Assembly (NCBI GenBank): GCA_024277835.1
Contig: JAJRUK010000397.1
Location: 1 to 20,027 of the forward strand
DNA: 20,027 nucleotides
Reading direction: 5' to 3'
Origin: Planctomycetota bacterium
Lineage (GTDB): Bacteria > Planctomycetota > Phycisphaerae > UBA1845
In this document: one piece after another, positions 12,265 to 20,027 of the stretch
Layout of the letters: every line of letters starts with the position of its first letter
Numbering within the stretch: position 1 is the stretch's first letter
The notes under the pieces: model-generated
What the model was told of the DNA's origin: nothing
What the model saw: the letters and a program-made list of their open reading frames with translations, nothing else
The model's database searches: none
Position numbers and translations under genes: made by a program

Positions 12265-14985
12265 CTATTCTGAAGCGAGTTTGCGAAGGACGGTCGGTAG
12301 GATTCCGCCATTCTTGTAATAATTGACTTCGACATCTGTGTCGATCCGTGAAATCATCGTGATGGTCTTCGTTTCGTTGGTGGTTGGGTTGGTGACGCGG
12401 ACCTGGACTTCCTGCCTGGGTTTGAGGTCGTCGCCCAGGTCGGGGATGTCGAAAATTTCTTTCCCAGTCAGACCCAGCGACTCGCGGTTTTCGCCATCTT
12501 TAAATTGCAGCGGAAGAACGCCCATGCCAACGAGATTGCTGCGGTGGATGCGTTCGTAGCTCTCTGCCATGACGACCTTAATGCCGAGCAGGAGCGTTCC
12601 CTTCGCTGCCCAGTCGCGAGAGGAACCGGTGCCGTATTCCTTTCCAGCGAGCACGACCAGCGGGGTCTGCGAGGCTTTGTACTTCTGGGCCGCGTCGTAG
12701 ATGGGCATCTGTTTGTCGGTTGGCAGATGGGTTGTCATTCCGCCCTCGGTGCCCGGGGCTAGCAAATTACGCAGACGAATGTTGGCGAAGGTTCCGCGCG
12801 TCATGATGCGGTCGTTGCCGCGACGCGAACCGAAGCTGTTAAAGTCTCGAGGGTCCACACCGCATTGTTGTAGAAACGCACCAGCTGGGGAGTCTGGCTT
12901 GATCGCACCGGCGGGTGAAATGTGGTCGGTGGTGACGGAGTCGCCGAGCATGGCGATCGCGCGAGCGCCCATGATGGGTTGAACCGGTTTGGGTTCGCTG
13001 GTCAAACCGTCAAAGAAGGGCGGGTTCTGGACGTACGTGCTTGCGTCGTCCCATGCGTAGGTGTCGGTGGCAGCGCCGCTGATTTTGTTCCATTGTTCAT
13101 TGCCGTCGAAGACGCCTGCGTACTGCGATCGGAAACTTTCGGCGGTGACAGACTTTGACACTGTGTCGTCGATTTCCGCCTGCGTAGGCCAAAGGTCTTT
13201 GAGAAAGACGGGCTGACCGTCGCTGCCCGTGCCGAGCGAGTCTGTTTGCAAATCCACGTCAGTTGATCCAGCCAGGGCGTACGCAACCACAAGCGGCGGC
13301 GATGCGAGGTAGTTCGCTTTGATGAGTGCGTGGATGCGGCCTTCAAAGTTTCGGTTTCCGCTGACGACGGACGTTGCGACCAGCTCGCCTTCGGTGATTG
13401 CGGTTGCGACTGGTTCGGGGAGCGGTCCGCTGTTGCCGATGCACGTCGTACAGCCATAACCAACCGTATAAAACCCCAATTTGTTGAGGTACTGGGATAA
13501 ATCTGCGCTATCAAGATAATCGGTGACAACGCGCGAGCCGGGTGCGAGGCTGGTCTTGACGTGAGGTTTGACAGTGAGACCTTTTTCGACAGCTTTTTTA
13601 GCGAGCAAACCGGCGGCGATCATGACGGAGGGGTTCGACGTGTTCGTGCAACTGGTGATCGCGGCGATGGCGACTGCGCCGTGGGTGATAGTGGTAGCCC
13701 CGTCATCGGTCTTCACTTCCGCCGTGCGAGCGAGGGCTTTGTCGTCGAGTGCGAACCCTCGTTCACTGACGGGTGCGCGAAGCGTTTTTGCGAATGCGGG
13801 TTTCATGTCTGCGAGTCGGACGCGATCTTGCGGGCGTTTGGGGCCTGCGAGACTTGGTTCGACGGTGGACATATCAAGCTCAAGCGTGTCGGTAAAGATG
13901 GGGTCGGGTGAATCGGGCGTTCGGAAGAGTCCCTGTTCTTTCATGTACCGTTCAACGAGGTCGACGAGGTTTTCGTCTCGGGCGGTGCGGCGGAGGTAGG
14001 TGAGCGTGCCGTCATCGACGGGGAAGATGCCCATCGTTGCGCCGTATTCGGGAGCCATGTTTGCGACGGTGGCCCGGTCGGCGAGGCTCCTTTCAGTGAG
14101 TCCGTCGCCGAAGAACTCGACGAATTTTCCGACCACGCCCCTCTTGCGGAGCATCTCGGTGACGGTGAGAACCAAGTCGGTTGCGGTTGCGCCTTCTGCG
14201 AGTTTGCCCTTGAGTTTGAACCCGATCACTTGTGGCAGAAGCATGTAGATCGGTTGACCCAGCATGATCGCTTCCGCTTCGATTCCGCCAACGCCCCAGC
14301 CAACAACGCCAAGACCGTTAATCATCGTTGTGTGAGAGTCTGTTCCAACGAGACTATCGGGGAAGGCGGTTAGCTCACCTTTTTCGTTTTTGGTTGCGAC
14401 CACGCTGGCGAGGTATTCGAGGTTGACCTGATGGACGATGCCTGTCGCGGGCGGGACGACGCGAAAGCCGTCGAAGGCGTTCTGTCCCCAGCGGAGGAAC
14501 TGATAGCGTTCGAGGTTTCGCGTGAATTCGTGGTCCGCGTTGATTCCCAGTGCGTCCTTGCTGCCAAACGCATCGACCTGTACCGAGTGGTCGATCACGA
14601 GATCGACGGGGATGAGCGGATTGATTTTTTTCGGATCGCCGCCGAGGTGGACCATCGCGTCACGCATGGCGGCGAGGTCTACGACAGCCGGGACACCGGT
14701 AAAGTCTTGCAGGAGAACGCGGGCAGGAATGAACGGGACTTCAACCTGAGCGACGTTTTTCGCATCCCATGAGGCGAGGGTTTTGACGTTGTCCGCCGTG
14801 ACGGTGAACCCGTCCATGTTTCGCAGAGCGCTTTCGAGAAGGATTCGAATGCTGTAGGGAAGCTTCGAGATACTGCCCAGACCAGCGCTTTCAAGGGCGT
14901 CGAGGCGGTGAATGTTGCACTTGCCCGCTTTGGTTTCGAGGGTCGTTCGTGCTCCGAATTCGTTGGCTGTTGCGGTTGTAGTCAT
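12265..14985 (-). CDS. acnA: Aconitate hydratase (AcnA/IRP1 type)
   Basis: Interconverts citrate and isocitrate in the TCA cycle. It has 906 residues, typical for the AcnA class. The three cluster cysteines are seen: C446 (SCTNTSNPSV) and C512/C515 (GCTTCIGNSGP), holding one [4Fe-4S]. Other motifs are VGTDSHTTMINGLGVVGWG from about 213 and GTGSSRDWAAKG in the swivel domain. The frame is open up to 15294, but ATG 14983-14985 is chosen: the protein begins like its relatives there (TLETKAGKCNIHRLDAL), and a TTGACG-N16-TATATT promoter lies between the two candidate starts. ppiC follows after 13 bases. IRP-type aconitases can bind RNA when the cluster is lost; nothing here tests that. Confidence 0.96.
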   Translation of the reverse strand: MTTTATANEFGARTTLETKAGKCNIHRLDALESAGLGSISKLPYSIRILLESALRNMDGFTVTADNVKTLASWDAKNVAQVEVPFIPARVLLQDFTGVPAVVDLAAMRDAMVHLGGDPKKINPLIPVDLVIDHSVQVDAFGSKDALGINADHEFTRNLERYQFLRWGQNAFDGFRVVPPATGIVHQVNLEYLASVVATKNEKGELTAFPDSLVGTDSHTTMINGLGVVGWGVGGIEAEAIMLGQPIYMLLPQVIGFKLKGKLAEGATATDLVLTVTEMLRKRGVVGKFVEFFGDGLTERSLADRATVANMAPEYGATMGIFPVDDGTLTYLRRTARDENLVDLVERYMKEQGLFRTPDSPDPIFTDTLELDMSTVEPSLAGPKRPQDRVRLADMKPAFAKTLRAPVSERGFALDDKALARTAEVKTDDGATTITHGAVAIAAITSCTNTSNPSVMIAAGLLAKKAVEKGLTVKPHVKTSLAPGSRVVTDYLDSADLSQYLNKLGFYTVGYGCTTCIGNSGPLPEPVATAITEGELVATSVVSGNRNFEGRIHALIKANYLASPPLVVAYALAGSTDVDLQTDSLGTGSDGQPVFLKDLWPTQAEIDDTVSKSVTAESFRSQYAGVFDGNEQWNKISGAATDTYAWDDASTYVQNPPFFDGLTSEPKPVQPIMGARAIAMLGDSVTTDHISPAGAIKPDSPAGAFLQQCGVDPRDFNSFGSRRGNDRIMTRGTFANIRLRNLLAPGTEGGMTTHLPTDKQMPIYDAAQKYKASQTPLVVLAGKEYGTGSSRDWAAKGTLLLGIKVVMAESYERIHRSNLVGMGVLPLQFKDGENRESLGLTGKEIFDIPDLGDDLKPRQEVQVRVTNPTTNETKTITMISRIDTDVEVNYYKNGGILPTVLRKLASE

Positions 14986-15037
14986 CGGTTTCCCGTCGAG
15001 TATGGGGTTCAAACATCGATCAACAATCGGGGTGTGA

Positions 15038-15065
15038 AATATATCCGTGCGGGCGTTTTCGTCAA
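15038..15065 (-). promoter_or_regulatory. Promoter of acnA-ppiC
   Basis: Minus strand: TTGACG at 15065-15060, a 16-base spacer, and TATATT at 15043-15038. Transcription would start near 15031, giving a leader of about 45 bases. A GGGAAA stretch before the ATG is a weak ribosome binding site. The 312-base gap 14986-15297 holds only this promoter and the opposite one for the aminotransferase. Confidence 0.6.
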
Positions 15066-15220
15066 CGTTTTTGGGTTGGGGGTTGGTGTCAAGTGCGTAC
15101 CGTGGCCGCTTTGATTCGCGATGGGCGGAGCATTGCGTTGGGCGGCGATGTGGTCGTTTGTCTGTGCTCATTGGTGGCGGGATGATTCGGTTTTCGATGT
15201 TTAGGCGTTGTCCGGCGCGG

Positions 15221-15290
15221 TTGGCGATCCACGAACATCCATTACAATACTCGGCTTCTATTGCAGGAACGCACAAGGACAAGCGGAGGA
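15221..15290 (+). promoter_or_regulatory. Promoter and ribosome binding site of the aminotransferase gene
   Basis: TTGGCG at 15221-15226, a 16-base spacer, and TACAAT at 15243-15248. A strong GGAGGA at 15285-15290, seven bases before ATG 15298, decides the start over an in-frame ATG at 15208 that lies upstream of the promoter. Confidence 0.6.
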
Positions 15291-15297
15291 CCAAGAC

Positions 15298-16620
15298 ATG
15301 CTCGGAATCAACAAAGAAGACGCAACGAAAAACGGCGGCGAAGGCTGGATCGGACCCGCTCCGGAAATTACGACATCGCTACCCGGACCGATCGCCGCTG
15401 CCCTGATCGCACGCGACGAGAAACTGTCCTCGACTTCGCATACGAGAGACTATCCGCTGGTCGCCAAGCGTGCCCTCGGGTCGGTGATTGAAGACGCCGA
15501 CGGCAACCGCTTTCTGGACTTCGCAGCCGGGATCGCCGTGTGCTCGACGGGTCACTGCCATCCGAAGGTTGTTGAGGCCATTCAAAAGCAGGCTGCGTCG
15601 CTGATGCATATCTGCGGGAGCGACTTCTACTACGAGTCGATGATCGAGCTGACGGAGAAGCTCTGCGAGATCACACCGGGTTCGTATGAGAAGCGGGTTC
15701 TGCTGACGAACAGCGGCGCGGAAGCGGTCGAAGCGGCGTTCAAGCTGTCCCGTCACTACACCAAGCGGAAGCATGTGATCGCATTTGAAGGGGCGTTTCA
15801 TGGGCGAACGATGGGGGCGCTTTCGCTGACGTGCTCCAAAGCTAGCCAGAAAGAGTTCTTCGGCCCGCTGATCCCGATGGTGGACCATGTTCCCTATGGC
15901 AGCCTTGAGGAGATCGAAAACGTTCTGTTCAAGTACAAGATGAACCCGGAAGAGGTCGCAGCCATTTTCGTCGAGGCGCTTCAGGGTGAGGGTGGCTACG
16001 TCATTCCGCCACAGAACTTCCTCGCCGACTTGCGGAAGATGTGCGACAAGCACGGAATTGTGATGGTCTGCGACGAGATTCAGTCGGGGGCGGGTCGGAC
16101 TGGGAAATGGTCGGCGATCGATCACTACAACGTTGTCCCTGACATCACGCTGATGGCGAAAGGGCTTGCCAGCGGTATGCCTCTTGGTGCTGTCATCGCC
16201 AAGAAGGAAATCATGTCCTGGCCTCCGGGTGCTCAGGGCAGCACTTACGGCGGCAACCCGATTTGCTGTGCGGCTGCGTTTACCACGCTGAAACTGATCG
16301 GCGACGGATTGATGCAAAACGCGGCGATGCTCGGGGAAAAGCTGATGGGCACGCTTCGCAAGATCGCCGACGATCGCAAGATCATTGGGAACGTTCGCGG
16401 AATGGGCTTGATGGTCGGCGTGGATGTGATCAATAAACGAACGGGCAAGGGCGACGCGGACCTGAAGAACCGCATCCTCAAAAGTGCGTTCGATCGCGGG
16501 CTGATCCTGCTGCCATGCGGCGAGATTAGCATTCGCTTCTGCCCGCCGCTGTGCATCAACGAAACGCAGCTAGACGTCGGCCTGAAACTCTTCGACGAGG
16601 TTCTCGCCGAGACGGCGTAG
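15298..16620 (+). CDS. Class-III PLP aminotransferase (acetylornithine/GABA aminotransferase family)
   Basis: 440 residues, cytoplasmic, PLP-dependent. Seen: NSGAEA at 138-143 (PLP phosphate binding), FHGRTMGALSLT near 168, CDEIQSGAGRTG at 258-269 with the cofactor Asp259, and the Schiff-base Lys288 in LMAKGLASGMPLGA. The N-terminus (GPAPEITTSLPGPIAAALIARDE, split around residue 30) and the SDFYYE segment resemble the GabT-like branch that also holds archaeal broad-specificity amino-acid racemases, so 4-aminobutyrate, ornithine or lysine transamination, or racemisation, are all possible. No arginine or GABA genes flank it to decide. It has its own promoter and Shine-Dalgarno site and is divergent from acnA. 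Confidence 0.88.
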   Translation: MLGINKEDATKNGGEGWIGPAPEITTSLPGPIAAALIARDEKLSSTSHTRDYPLVAKRALGSVIEDADGNRFLDFAAGIAVCSTGHCHPKVVEAIQKQAASLMHICGSDFYYESMIELTEKLCEITPGSYEKRVLLTNSGAEAVEAAFKLSRHYTKRKHVIAFEGAFHGRTMGALSLTCSKASQKEFFGPLIPMVDHVPYGSLEEIENVLFKYKMNPEEVAAIFVEALQGEGGYVIPPQNFLADLRKMCDKHGIVMVCDEIQSGAGRTGKWSAIDHYNVVPDITLMAKGLASGMPLGAVIAKKEIMSWPPGAQGSTYGGNPICCAAAFTTLKLIGDGLMQNAAMLGEKLMGTLRKIADDRKIIGNVRGMGLMVGVDVINKRTGKGDADLKNRILKSAFDRGLILLPCGEISIRFCPPLCINETQLDVGLKLFDEVLAETA

Positions 16621-16680
16621 CGATTAGAGCCTGAAGTAGGTTGGATCATCAACCCAACATCTTAGGCTGATACATCTATC

Positions 16681-16697
16681 GTGCCACCAGTTGGCAC
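16681..16697. terminator. Hairpin between convergent genes
   Basis: A 6-bp stem (GTGCCA / TGGCAC) with a 5-base loop lies 60 bases past the aminotransferase stop and 70 bases past the ACT-protein stop. No T-run was seen. An imperfect GTTGG/CCAAC pair lies upstream at 16640-16658. Confidence 0.3.
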
Positions 16698-16705
16698 TCT
16701 AATGC

Positions 16706-16721
16706 GCCGGGTCGATGACCC
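16706..16721. repeat. Palindromic intergenic element, copy 2
   Basis: Identical over 16 bases to 3533-3548 and with a slightly longer stem here (CGGGTC-GAT-GACCCG). Both copies lie between convergent genes. Confidence 0.6.
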
Positions 16722-16766
16722 GCCTACGGAACTGTGGGTGGACGGAAGAGCGATGTTTTCCTTGAG

Positions 16767-17225
16767 TTAGCGTCGCCGGGCGGGTGCTTTCGGCCTGCGC
16801 AGTTTGATCTTCATATCCTTACGCGTGCTCTTGTGGTTCTCAAGAACTTTCGTCGCCTTCTTGATATCCGGAACGCGGAGGACGACGACGGTCTTGCCCT
16901 TCGCTGACCCGCCGGCGCAATACATGTACGCGAGATTCATATGGGCGGCGGAGAGCTTTTCGCAGAGGTCAGCGGCGGCACCCGGCCTGTTGGGCAGGGT
17001 GACGGCGAGCACCTCTGTCTCGGTATTGAACATCTCCAGCTTTTTGAGAACGGCTCGAGCTTTGCGAGGGTCTTCGACGATCATGCGTAAGACACCTTGC
17101 TCGGATGAATCCATCATCGCGAGTGTGGTGATGTTGACTTTCGCCTTCGCGAGGCTGCGAAAGAGTTGCGAAAGGACGCCTGGTTTATTCGCCAGGAAGA
17201 CGGAGAATTGAATGCAGTTTTCCAC
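16767..17225 (-). CDS. Tandem ACT-domain protein
   Basis: 152 residues made of two ACT domains, which usually bind amino acids and control enzymes or transcription. The first (about 5-62) holds FSVFLANKPGVLSQLFRSL and ITTLAMMD; the second (about 72-130) holds VTLPNRPGAAADLCEKL and LAYMYCAGG. A basic tail ends the protein (KLRRPKAPARRR). The GTG at 17223-17225 is chosen because GGAGG (17235-17231) precedes it by 5 bases and the first ACT strand begins directly after it; the frame stays open further up without another good site. No catalytic domain is attached, so it probably acts as a free-standing regulator. The ligand is unknown. The 316-base gap upstream (17226-17541) holds no gene, only a hairpin. 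Confidence 0.82.
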   Translation of the reverse strand: MENCIQFSVFLANKPGVLSQLFRSLAKAKVNITTLAMMDSSEQGVLRMIVEDPRKARAVLKKLEMFNTETEVLAVTLPNRPGAAADLCEKLSAAHMNLAYMYCAGGSAKGKTVVVLRVPDIKKATKVLENHKSTRKDMKIKLRRPKAPARRR

Positions 17226-17230
17226 GGAAA

Positions 17231-17235
17231 CCTCC
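17231..17235 (-). promoter_or_regulatory. Ribosome binding site that sets the GTG start of the ACT protein
   Basis: GGAGG on the minus strand, five bases before the GTG codon at 17225-17223. Confidence 0.7.
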
Positions 17236-17501
17236 TTGTCAATACAATCGCCCGGCACGATCCGCGACGATATCGAGACGACTCGATTGCAGCTCACCAC
17301 AATCCGCCACGGATCTTCTGCCCGAGTATATCAAACGTATCCGAACGCGCAAAGGCGTCACAACGGGCACAGGTGGCATGAAACAGTGAAACGTAACTAC
17401 AGGAACGTCATTCCGGTGGCCTTCGGGTCGATGCGAAAGGCGCCCTGCCGGTGATTTTCACGGAGCAAGTCGAGTTTTCGAGGGGATCGAGGTGTTCTCT
17501 A

Positions 17502-17516
17502 CCGGCTGGAAGCCGG
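17502..17516. repeat. Short perfect hairpin downstream of the uncharacterised gene
   Basis: CCGGCT-GGA-AGCCGG lies 25 bases beyond the minus-strand stop at 17542. It may terminate transcription or be another dispersed element; no U-run follows. Nothing else was recognised between 17226 and 17541. Confidence 0.45.
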
Positions 17517-17541
17517 CACCACAGAAGAGGGGCGCACTTTT

Positions 17542-19245
17542 TCAGGTCGAGAAGCGTTGGGATGCTTTCCGAAGGCGGTCACTGTTGAATAATTGTTGTG
17601 CGTATTCGCGCTCCTGGGGAGCACCCTTGGCGAGCATTAGCTTTGCGAGTGATCGCCTAGCGGGGATGGGCCAGGTGTCGAGGTCGGTAATGAGCGCGAC
17701 GATCGGTGCGAAGCGGGTGAAGCTTTGGCGCTCTTGGGTGCTCCAGTTTTTACTGTTGGTCACCTTTAACTGTTTCGCGACGTCGGCGACAAGGGTCGCG
17801 ATCGCTTTTTTTCGATTGGCGGGTCCGGTTTGCGCGATTCGCACTGTTACCTGCTCGCTGAGGGTATTCAAGAAACGTTCGTCGAAGTAGTCAGACGTTT
17901 TCGCACCCGGGAGTTTGAGCTCTAAGTCGCTGCCGAGTAGTTCTTTCAGTTTGGATTTCGGTGGCATGACGCCTTTTTTGAATGCTCGCGTCGAGGCGAT
18001 CGCGTCTGCTTTTCGAGCGAGCGTCGGATTCATTGGGCGGAATCCGATCTTGTAGTACGCCCAGAAAGCGCCGGTCGCGACGGCTTCGTCGTTTTCTGCG
18101 CCGAACTGGTAGGGATTGGCCACGAAGCGCGTTGATTGAAACAGCATGTGGAACGTGCGAAGTACTTGGATGAACAAGAATCGAGACTCGCCGCGGCGGT
18201 ATTCGTCGAAAATGTTGACGCCAGTGTTCGCCTGTTTGAAGAGCGGACTCACACCGCCGTAACCGATCGGGCGACCGTGCGAAAAGATGACGTATCCGTA
18301 GTTCGCTTCGATGCTGAGGCGATACTCCGGCACCACACCAAGCACAGCCACATGAACGCCTTGACCGACCGGGGCAAGATAGATTTCGTCTGGGTTTGCG
18401 TAGGTGATTGCGTAGACTTCGCGGTGACGAGCGGCGAGGGCTGCCCTTGATGCGTCGATGACGTCCGCTGCTTTGCCTGGCGGGAGTCGTTTGATCCCAC
18501 TCAACGGTCGTGCGATTTCTTTGGAGGGAATCGCGGGGGCGGTTCGCCATTTGTTTCGAGGGGTGCAGTGAGCGAGCCATTTGATTTCGTTGAGCGTTCG
18601 CGAGCTTCGCGATTCGCTGAGTGGCCACGTGATGGGGACGCTTGCATTGTCATACTGCGTCGCCCAAGCTCGCCGTCGATCGCCCTGAGGCGGAAACTGT
18701 TTGAGAATCCATTCGAGATCGGTCAGGTTGCAGGCACCCATCGCGCGTTTGATCCACTCGCGGGTTGAAACTTGGCCGTCTTCCCACATTGGCTGTTCGG
18801 CGTGGGTTAAGAGGTTGTCGAGCAGGTCGTCGAGTTGCTCCGGGTCTTCGTAAGAGCGCCAATCGATGTCGACTTGTCCACGATGCTTGCGAAGAAGCCA
18901 CTGCACGATCTCATGCGAGAATTCGTAGTGGACCGGTGTGGCAGCGAGGCCGGTGTCGGCGAGGAGCTTCTGCGATTTTCGGGGTAGTGTCGCGATGCGC
19001 GTTCCGAACGAATCGAGGAGTTTGCCCGCCTGTTCAAAAACATCAGGCCCGTCGGCGAACGCGCGCACAAAGCACGCGGTCTCGTGAAGTTGCACCAGCG
19101 TTTTCACGTCGCGAATATCTTGTTCGCCCAATTGCTGAAGCAGCGTCGCCTTTTGCTCGCGCGCGGGTCGCCCGAACTGGTGACGCAGTGATGCGAGTTC
19201 CGTGATGGCTGACTTCGCTGAATCCAATGGGGTCTTTCTATCCAT
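17542..19245 (-). CDS. Uncharacterised protein with acetyltransferase-like central segment
   Basis: 567 residues; not assigned to a named enzyme. The N-terminal half (1-280) is mainly helical with few features. Residues 280-407 look like a compact alpha-beta domain: ANYGYVIFSHGRPIGYGG, then FDEYRRGESRFLFIQVLRTF, NPYQFGAENDEAVATGAFW and YYKIGFRP. The last pattern (E-A-x-x-x-GAFW-x-YxK-x-GFRP) recalls the end of GNAT acetyltransferases, where a G-F-x-P strand follows the CoA-binding helix; similar hypothetical proteins exist in other phyla. Residues 430-567 are basic and helical. No signal peptide or membrane segment was seen. A GTG at 19248 directly precedes the ATG at 19245, and either could start it; no clear Shine-Dalgarno site was found. 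It is divergent from asnS, 66 bases away. Confidence 0.75.
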   Translation of the reverse strand: MDRKTPLDSAKSAITELASLRHQFGRPAREQKATLLQQLGEQDIRDVKTLVQLHETACFVRAFADGPDVFEQAGKLLDSFGTRIATLPRKSQKLLADTGLAATPVHYEFSHEIVQWLLRKHRGQVDIDWRSYEDPEQLDDLLDNLLTHAEQPMWEDGQVSTREWIKRAMGACNLTDLEWILKQFPPQGDRRRAWATQYDNASVPITWPLSESRSSRTLNEIKWLAHCTPRNKWRTAPAIPSKEIARPLSGIKRLPPGKAADVIDASRAALAARHREVYAITYANPDEIYLAPVGQGVHVAVLGVVPEYRLSIEANYGYVIFSHGRPIGYGGVSPLFKQANTGVNIFDEYRRGESRFLFIQVLRTFHMLFQSTRFVANPYQFGAENDEAVATGAFWAYYKIGFRPMNPTLARKADAIASTRAFKKGVMPPKSKLKELLGSDLELKLPGAKTSDYFDERFLNTLSEQVTVRIAQTGPANRKKAIATLVADVAKQLKVTNSKNWSTQERQSFTRFAPIVALITDLDTWPIPARRSLAKLMLAKGAPQEREYAQQLFNSDRLRKASQRFST

Positions 19246-19275
19246 CACCGTCTGGTGCGACGCCCTACAAGCACG

Positions 19276-19311
19276 TTGCGAGATCGAGTCCGCGACCCTA
19301 CACTAAGCGAT
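19276..19311 (+). promoter_or_regulatory. Promoter of asnS, predicted leaderless
   Basis: TTGCGA at 19276-19281, a 17-base spacer, TACACT at 19299-19304, then 7 bases to the ATG at 19312. No Shine-Dalgarno site was seen. The geometry is the same as at trpE and the DUF2007 gene. Confidence 0.5.
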
Positions 19312-20027
19312 ATGGAGACGACATCAACCACAATTAGCTGCCTCGGAGAGCATATCGGCGCGACCGTCACGCTTTCGGGCTGGGTGTACAATTCGCGCGG
19401 TAGCGGAAAGATTATTTTCATCATTCTGCGCGACGGGACGGGGATGTGCCAGTGCGTTCTTGAAAAAAACGACGACACCGAATCGTTTTTCGGCGACGCG
19501 AAGAAACTCGCCCAAGAAGCATCCGTCGAGATCACCGGTGTGGCGAAACAAGACGAGCGCGCGACCGGCGGGTTCGAGCTTGCGGTGACAAACGTAAAGA
19601 TTCTTCATGCGTCTGTCGATTTTCCGATCACGCCCAAGGCGCACGGCGTTGATTTTCTCATGAAGCATCGCCACTTGTGGTTTCGCTCGAAGAGACCCTG
19701 GCACATTCTTCGTATTCGCGCGACAATCATCGACCAGATTCGCAGGTTTTACAACGACCGCGGATATGTCTTGATCGATACGCCGATTTTTGCACCGGCG
19801 GCTGGCGAGGGATCGCAGACGCTGTTTCAGGTTGATTACTTTGGCGATCCGGTTTATCTCGCGCAGACGGGTCAGCTTTATCTGGAAGCGGCGTGCATGG
19901 CCCATCGCAAGGTCTACTGTTTTGGACCAACCTTTCGCGCGGAAAAGAGCAAGACCCGACGTCATCTGACTGAGTTCTGGATGGTGGAACCGGAGATCGC
20001 CTTTGCGAGTCTTGACGATGTGATGGA
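19312..20027 (+). CDS. asnS: Asparaginyl-tRNA synthetase, 3' end cut by window edge
   Basis: Charges tRNA-Asn with asparagine, using ATP. 238 residues of a protein usually near 430-460 are present. An OB-fold anticodon-binding domain (about 8-105: VTLSGWVYNSRGSGKIIFI, LRDGTG, VEITGVAK) is followed by the class-II catalytic core with HRHLWFRS near 121 and motif 2 at 208-228 (FRAEKSK, RRHLTEFWMVEPE). RRHLTEFWMVEPEIAF separates AsnRS from AspRS. The ATG is the only good start at the edge of the OB fold; it lies 7 bases after a -10 box, so the mRNA should be leaderless. Its presence means asparagine can be charged directly and need not come from tRNA-dependent amidation. Confidence 0.95.
   Translation, partial: METTSTTISCLGEHIGATVTLSGWVYNSRGSGKIIFIILRDGTGMCQCVLEKNDDTESFFGDAKKLAQEASVEITGVAKQDERATGGFELAVTNVKILHASVDFPITPKAHGVDFLMKHRHLWFRSKRPWHILRIRATIIDQIRRFYNDRGYVLIDTPIFAPAAGEGSQTLFQVDYFGDPVYLAQTGQLYLEAACMAHRKVYCFGPTFRAEKSKTRRHLTEFWMVEPEIAFASLDDVM

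Noticed and set aside
14986..15294. N-terminal extension of aconitase by 103 residues
   Set aside because: The acnA promoter lies within it, and family members begin at the ATG at 14985.
17226..17541. Short plus-strand frames and a possible small gene in the gap
   Set aside because: No Shine-Dalgarno site, no recognisable motif, and one frame runs through a repeat hairpin.
17542..19245. Malonyl-CoA decarboxylase assignment
   Set aside because: Considered on size and helical N-terminus, but the conserved segments resemble the GAFW-x-YYK-x-GFRP hypothetical family and not the decarboxylase motifs.

Overview
The window reads as ordinary chromosome from a Planctomycetota bacterium, most likely of the Phycisphaerae type. 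That placement is inference. It rests on the gene repertoire (mcsA-mcsB, a PQQ-like propeller with a signal peptide, an orphan pyruvate-phosphate-dikinase N-domain protein, a DUF2007 protein), on short scattered gene pairs on alternating strands, and on palindromic intergenic repeats. No rRNA gene, tRNA gene, insertion sequence, phage gene or CRISPR array was seen. The coding density is high, with 15 protein genes, two of them cut by the window edges.

Left part (1-5997): a 3'-truncated trpE on the minus strand is divergent from a 6-pyruvoyl-tetrahydropterin-synthase-like gene. The mcsA-mcsB pair (protein arginine kinase and its activator) follows, with its own promoter. Converging on it is a membrane polyferredoxin fused to a TPR region.

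Middle (5998-12251): a 768-residue protein with an ATP/pyruvate-binding dikinase domain but no phosphohistidine or PEP domain is followed by a secreted PQQ-like beta-propeller protein. On the minus strand come a two-gene unit (DUF2007 protein with zinc ribbon, then a divergent crotonase) and a second unit, acnA-ppiC (aconitase, then a secreted SurA-like parvulin).

Right part (12265-20027): acnA is divergent from a class-III aminotransferase. Then come a tandem ACT-domain protein, an uncharacterised 567-residue protein with an acetyltransferase-like central segment, and the 5' part of asnS.

The gene set covers amino-acid metabolism (trpE, aminotransferase, asnS, ACT protein), central carbon metabolism (acnA, perhaps the dikinase-like protein), protein quality control (mcsAB, ppiC) and redox (polyferredoxin). 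No single multi-gene new system is evident. The most notable signals are: three sigma70-like promoters whose -10 box ends exactly 7 bases before an ATG (trpE, the DUF2007 gene, asnS), which predicts leaderless mRNAs beside other genes with clear Shine-Dalgarno sites; several enzyme-family members that lack usual catalytic residues; two large proteins of unknown function; and palindromic intergenic repeats that recur within the window.
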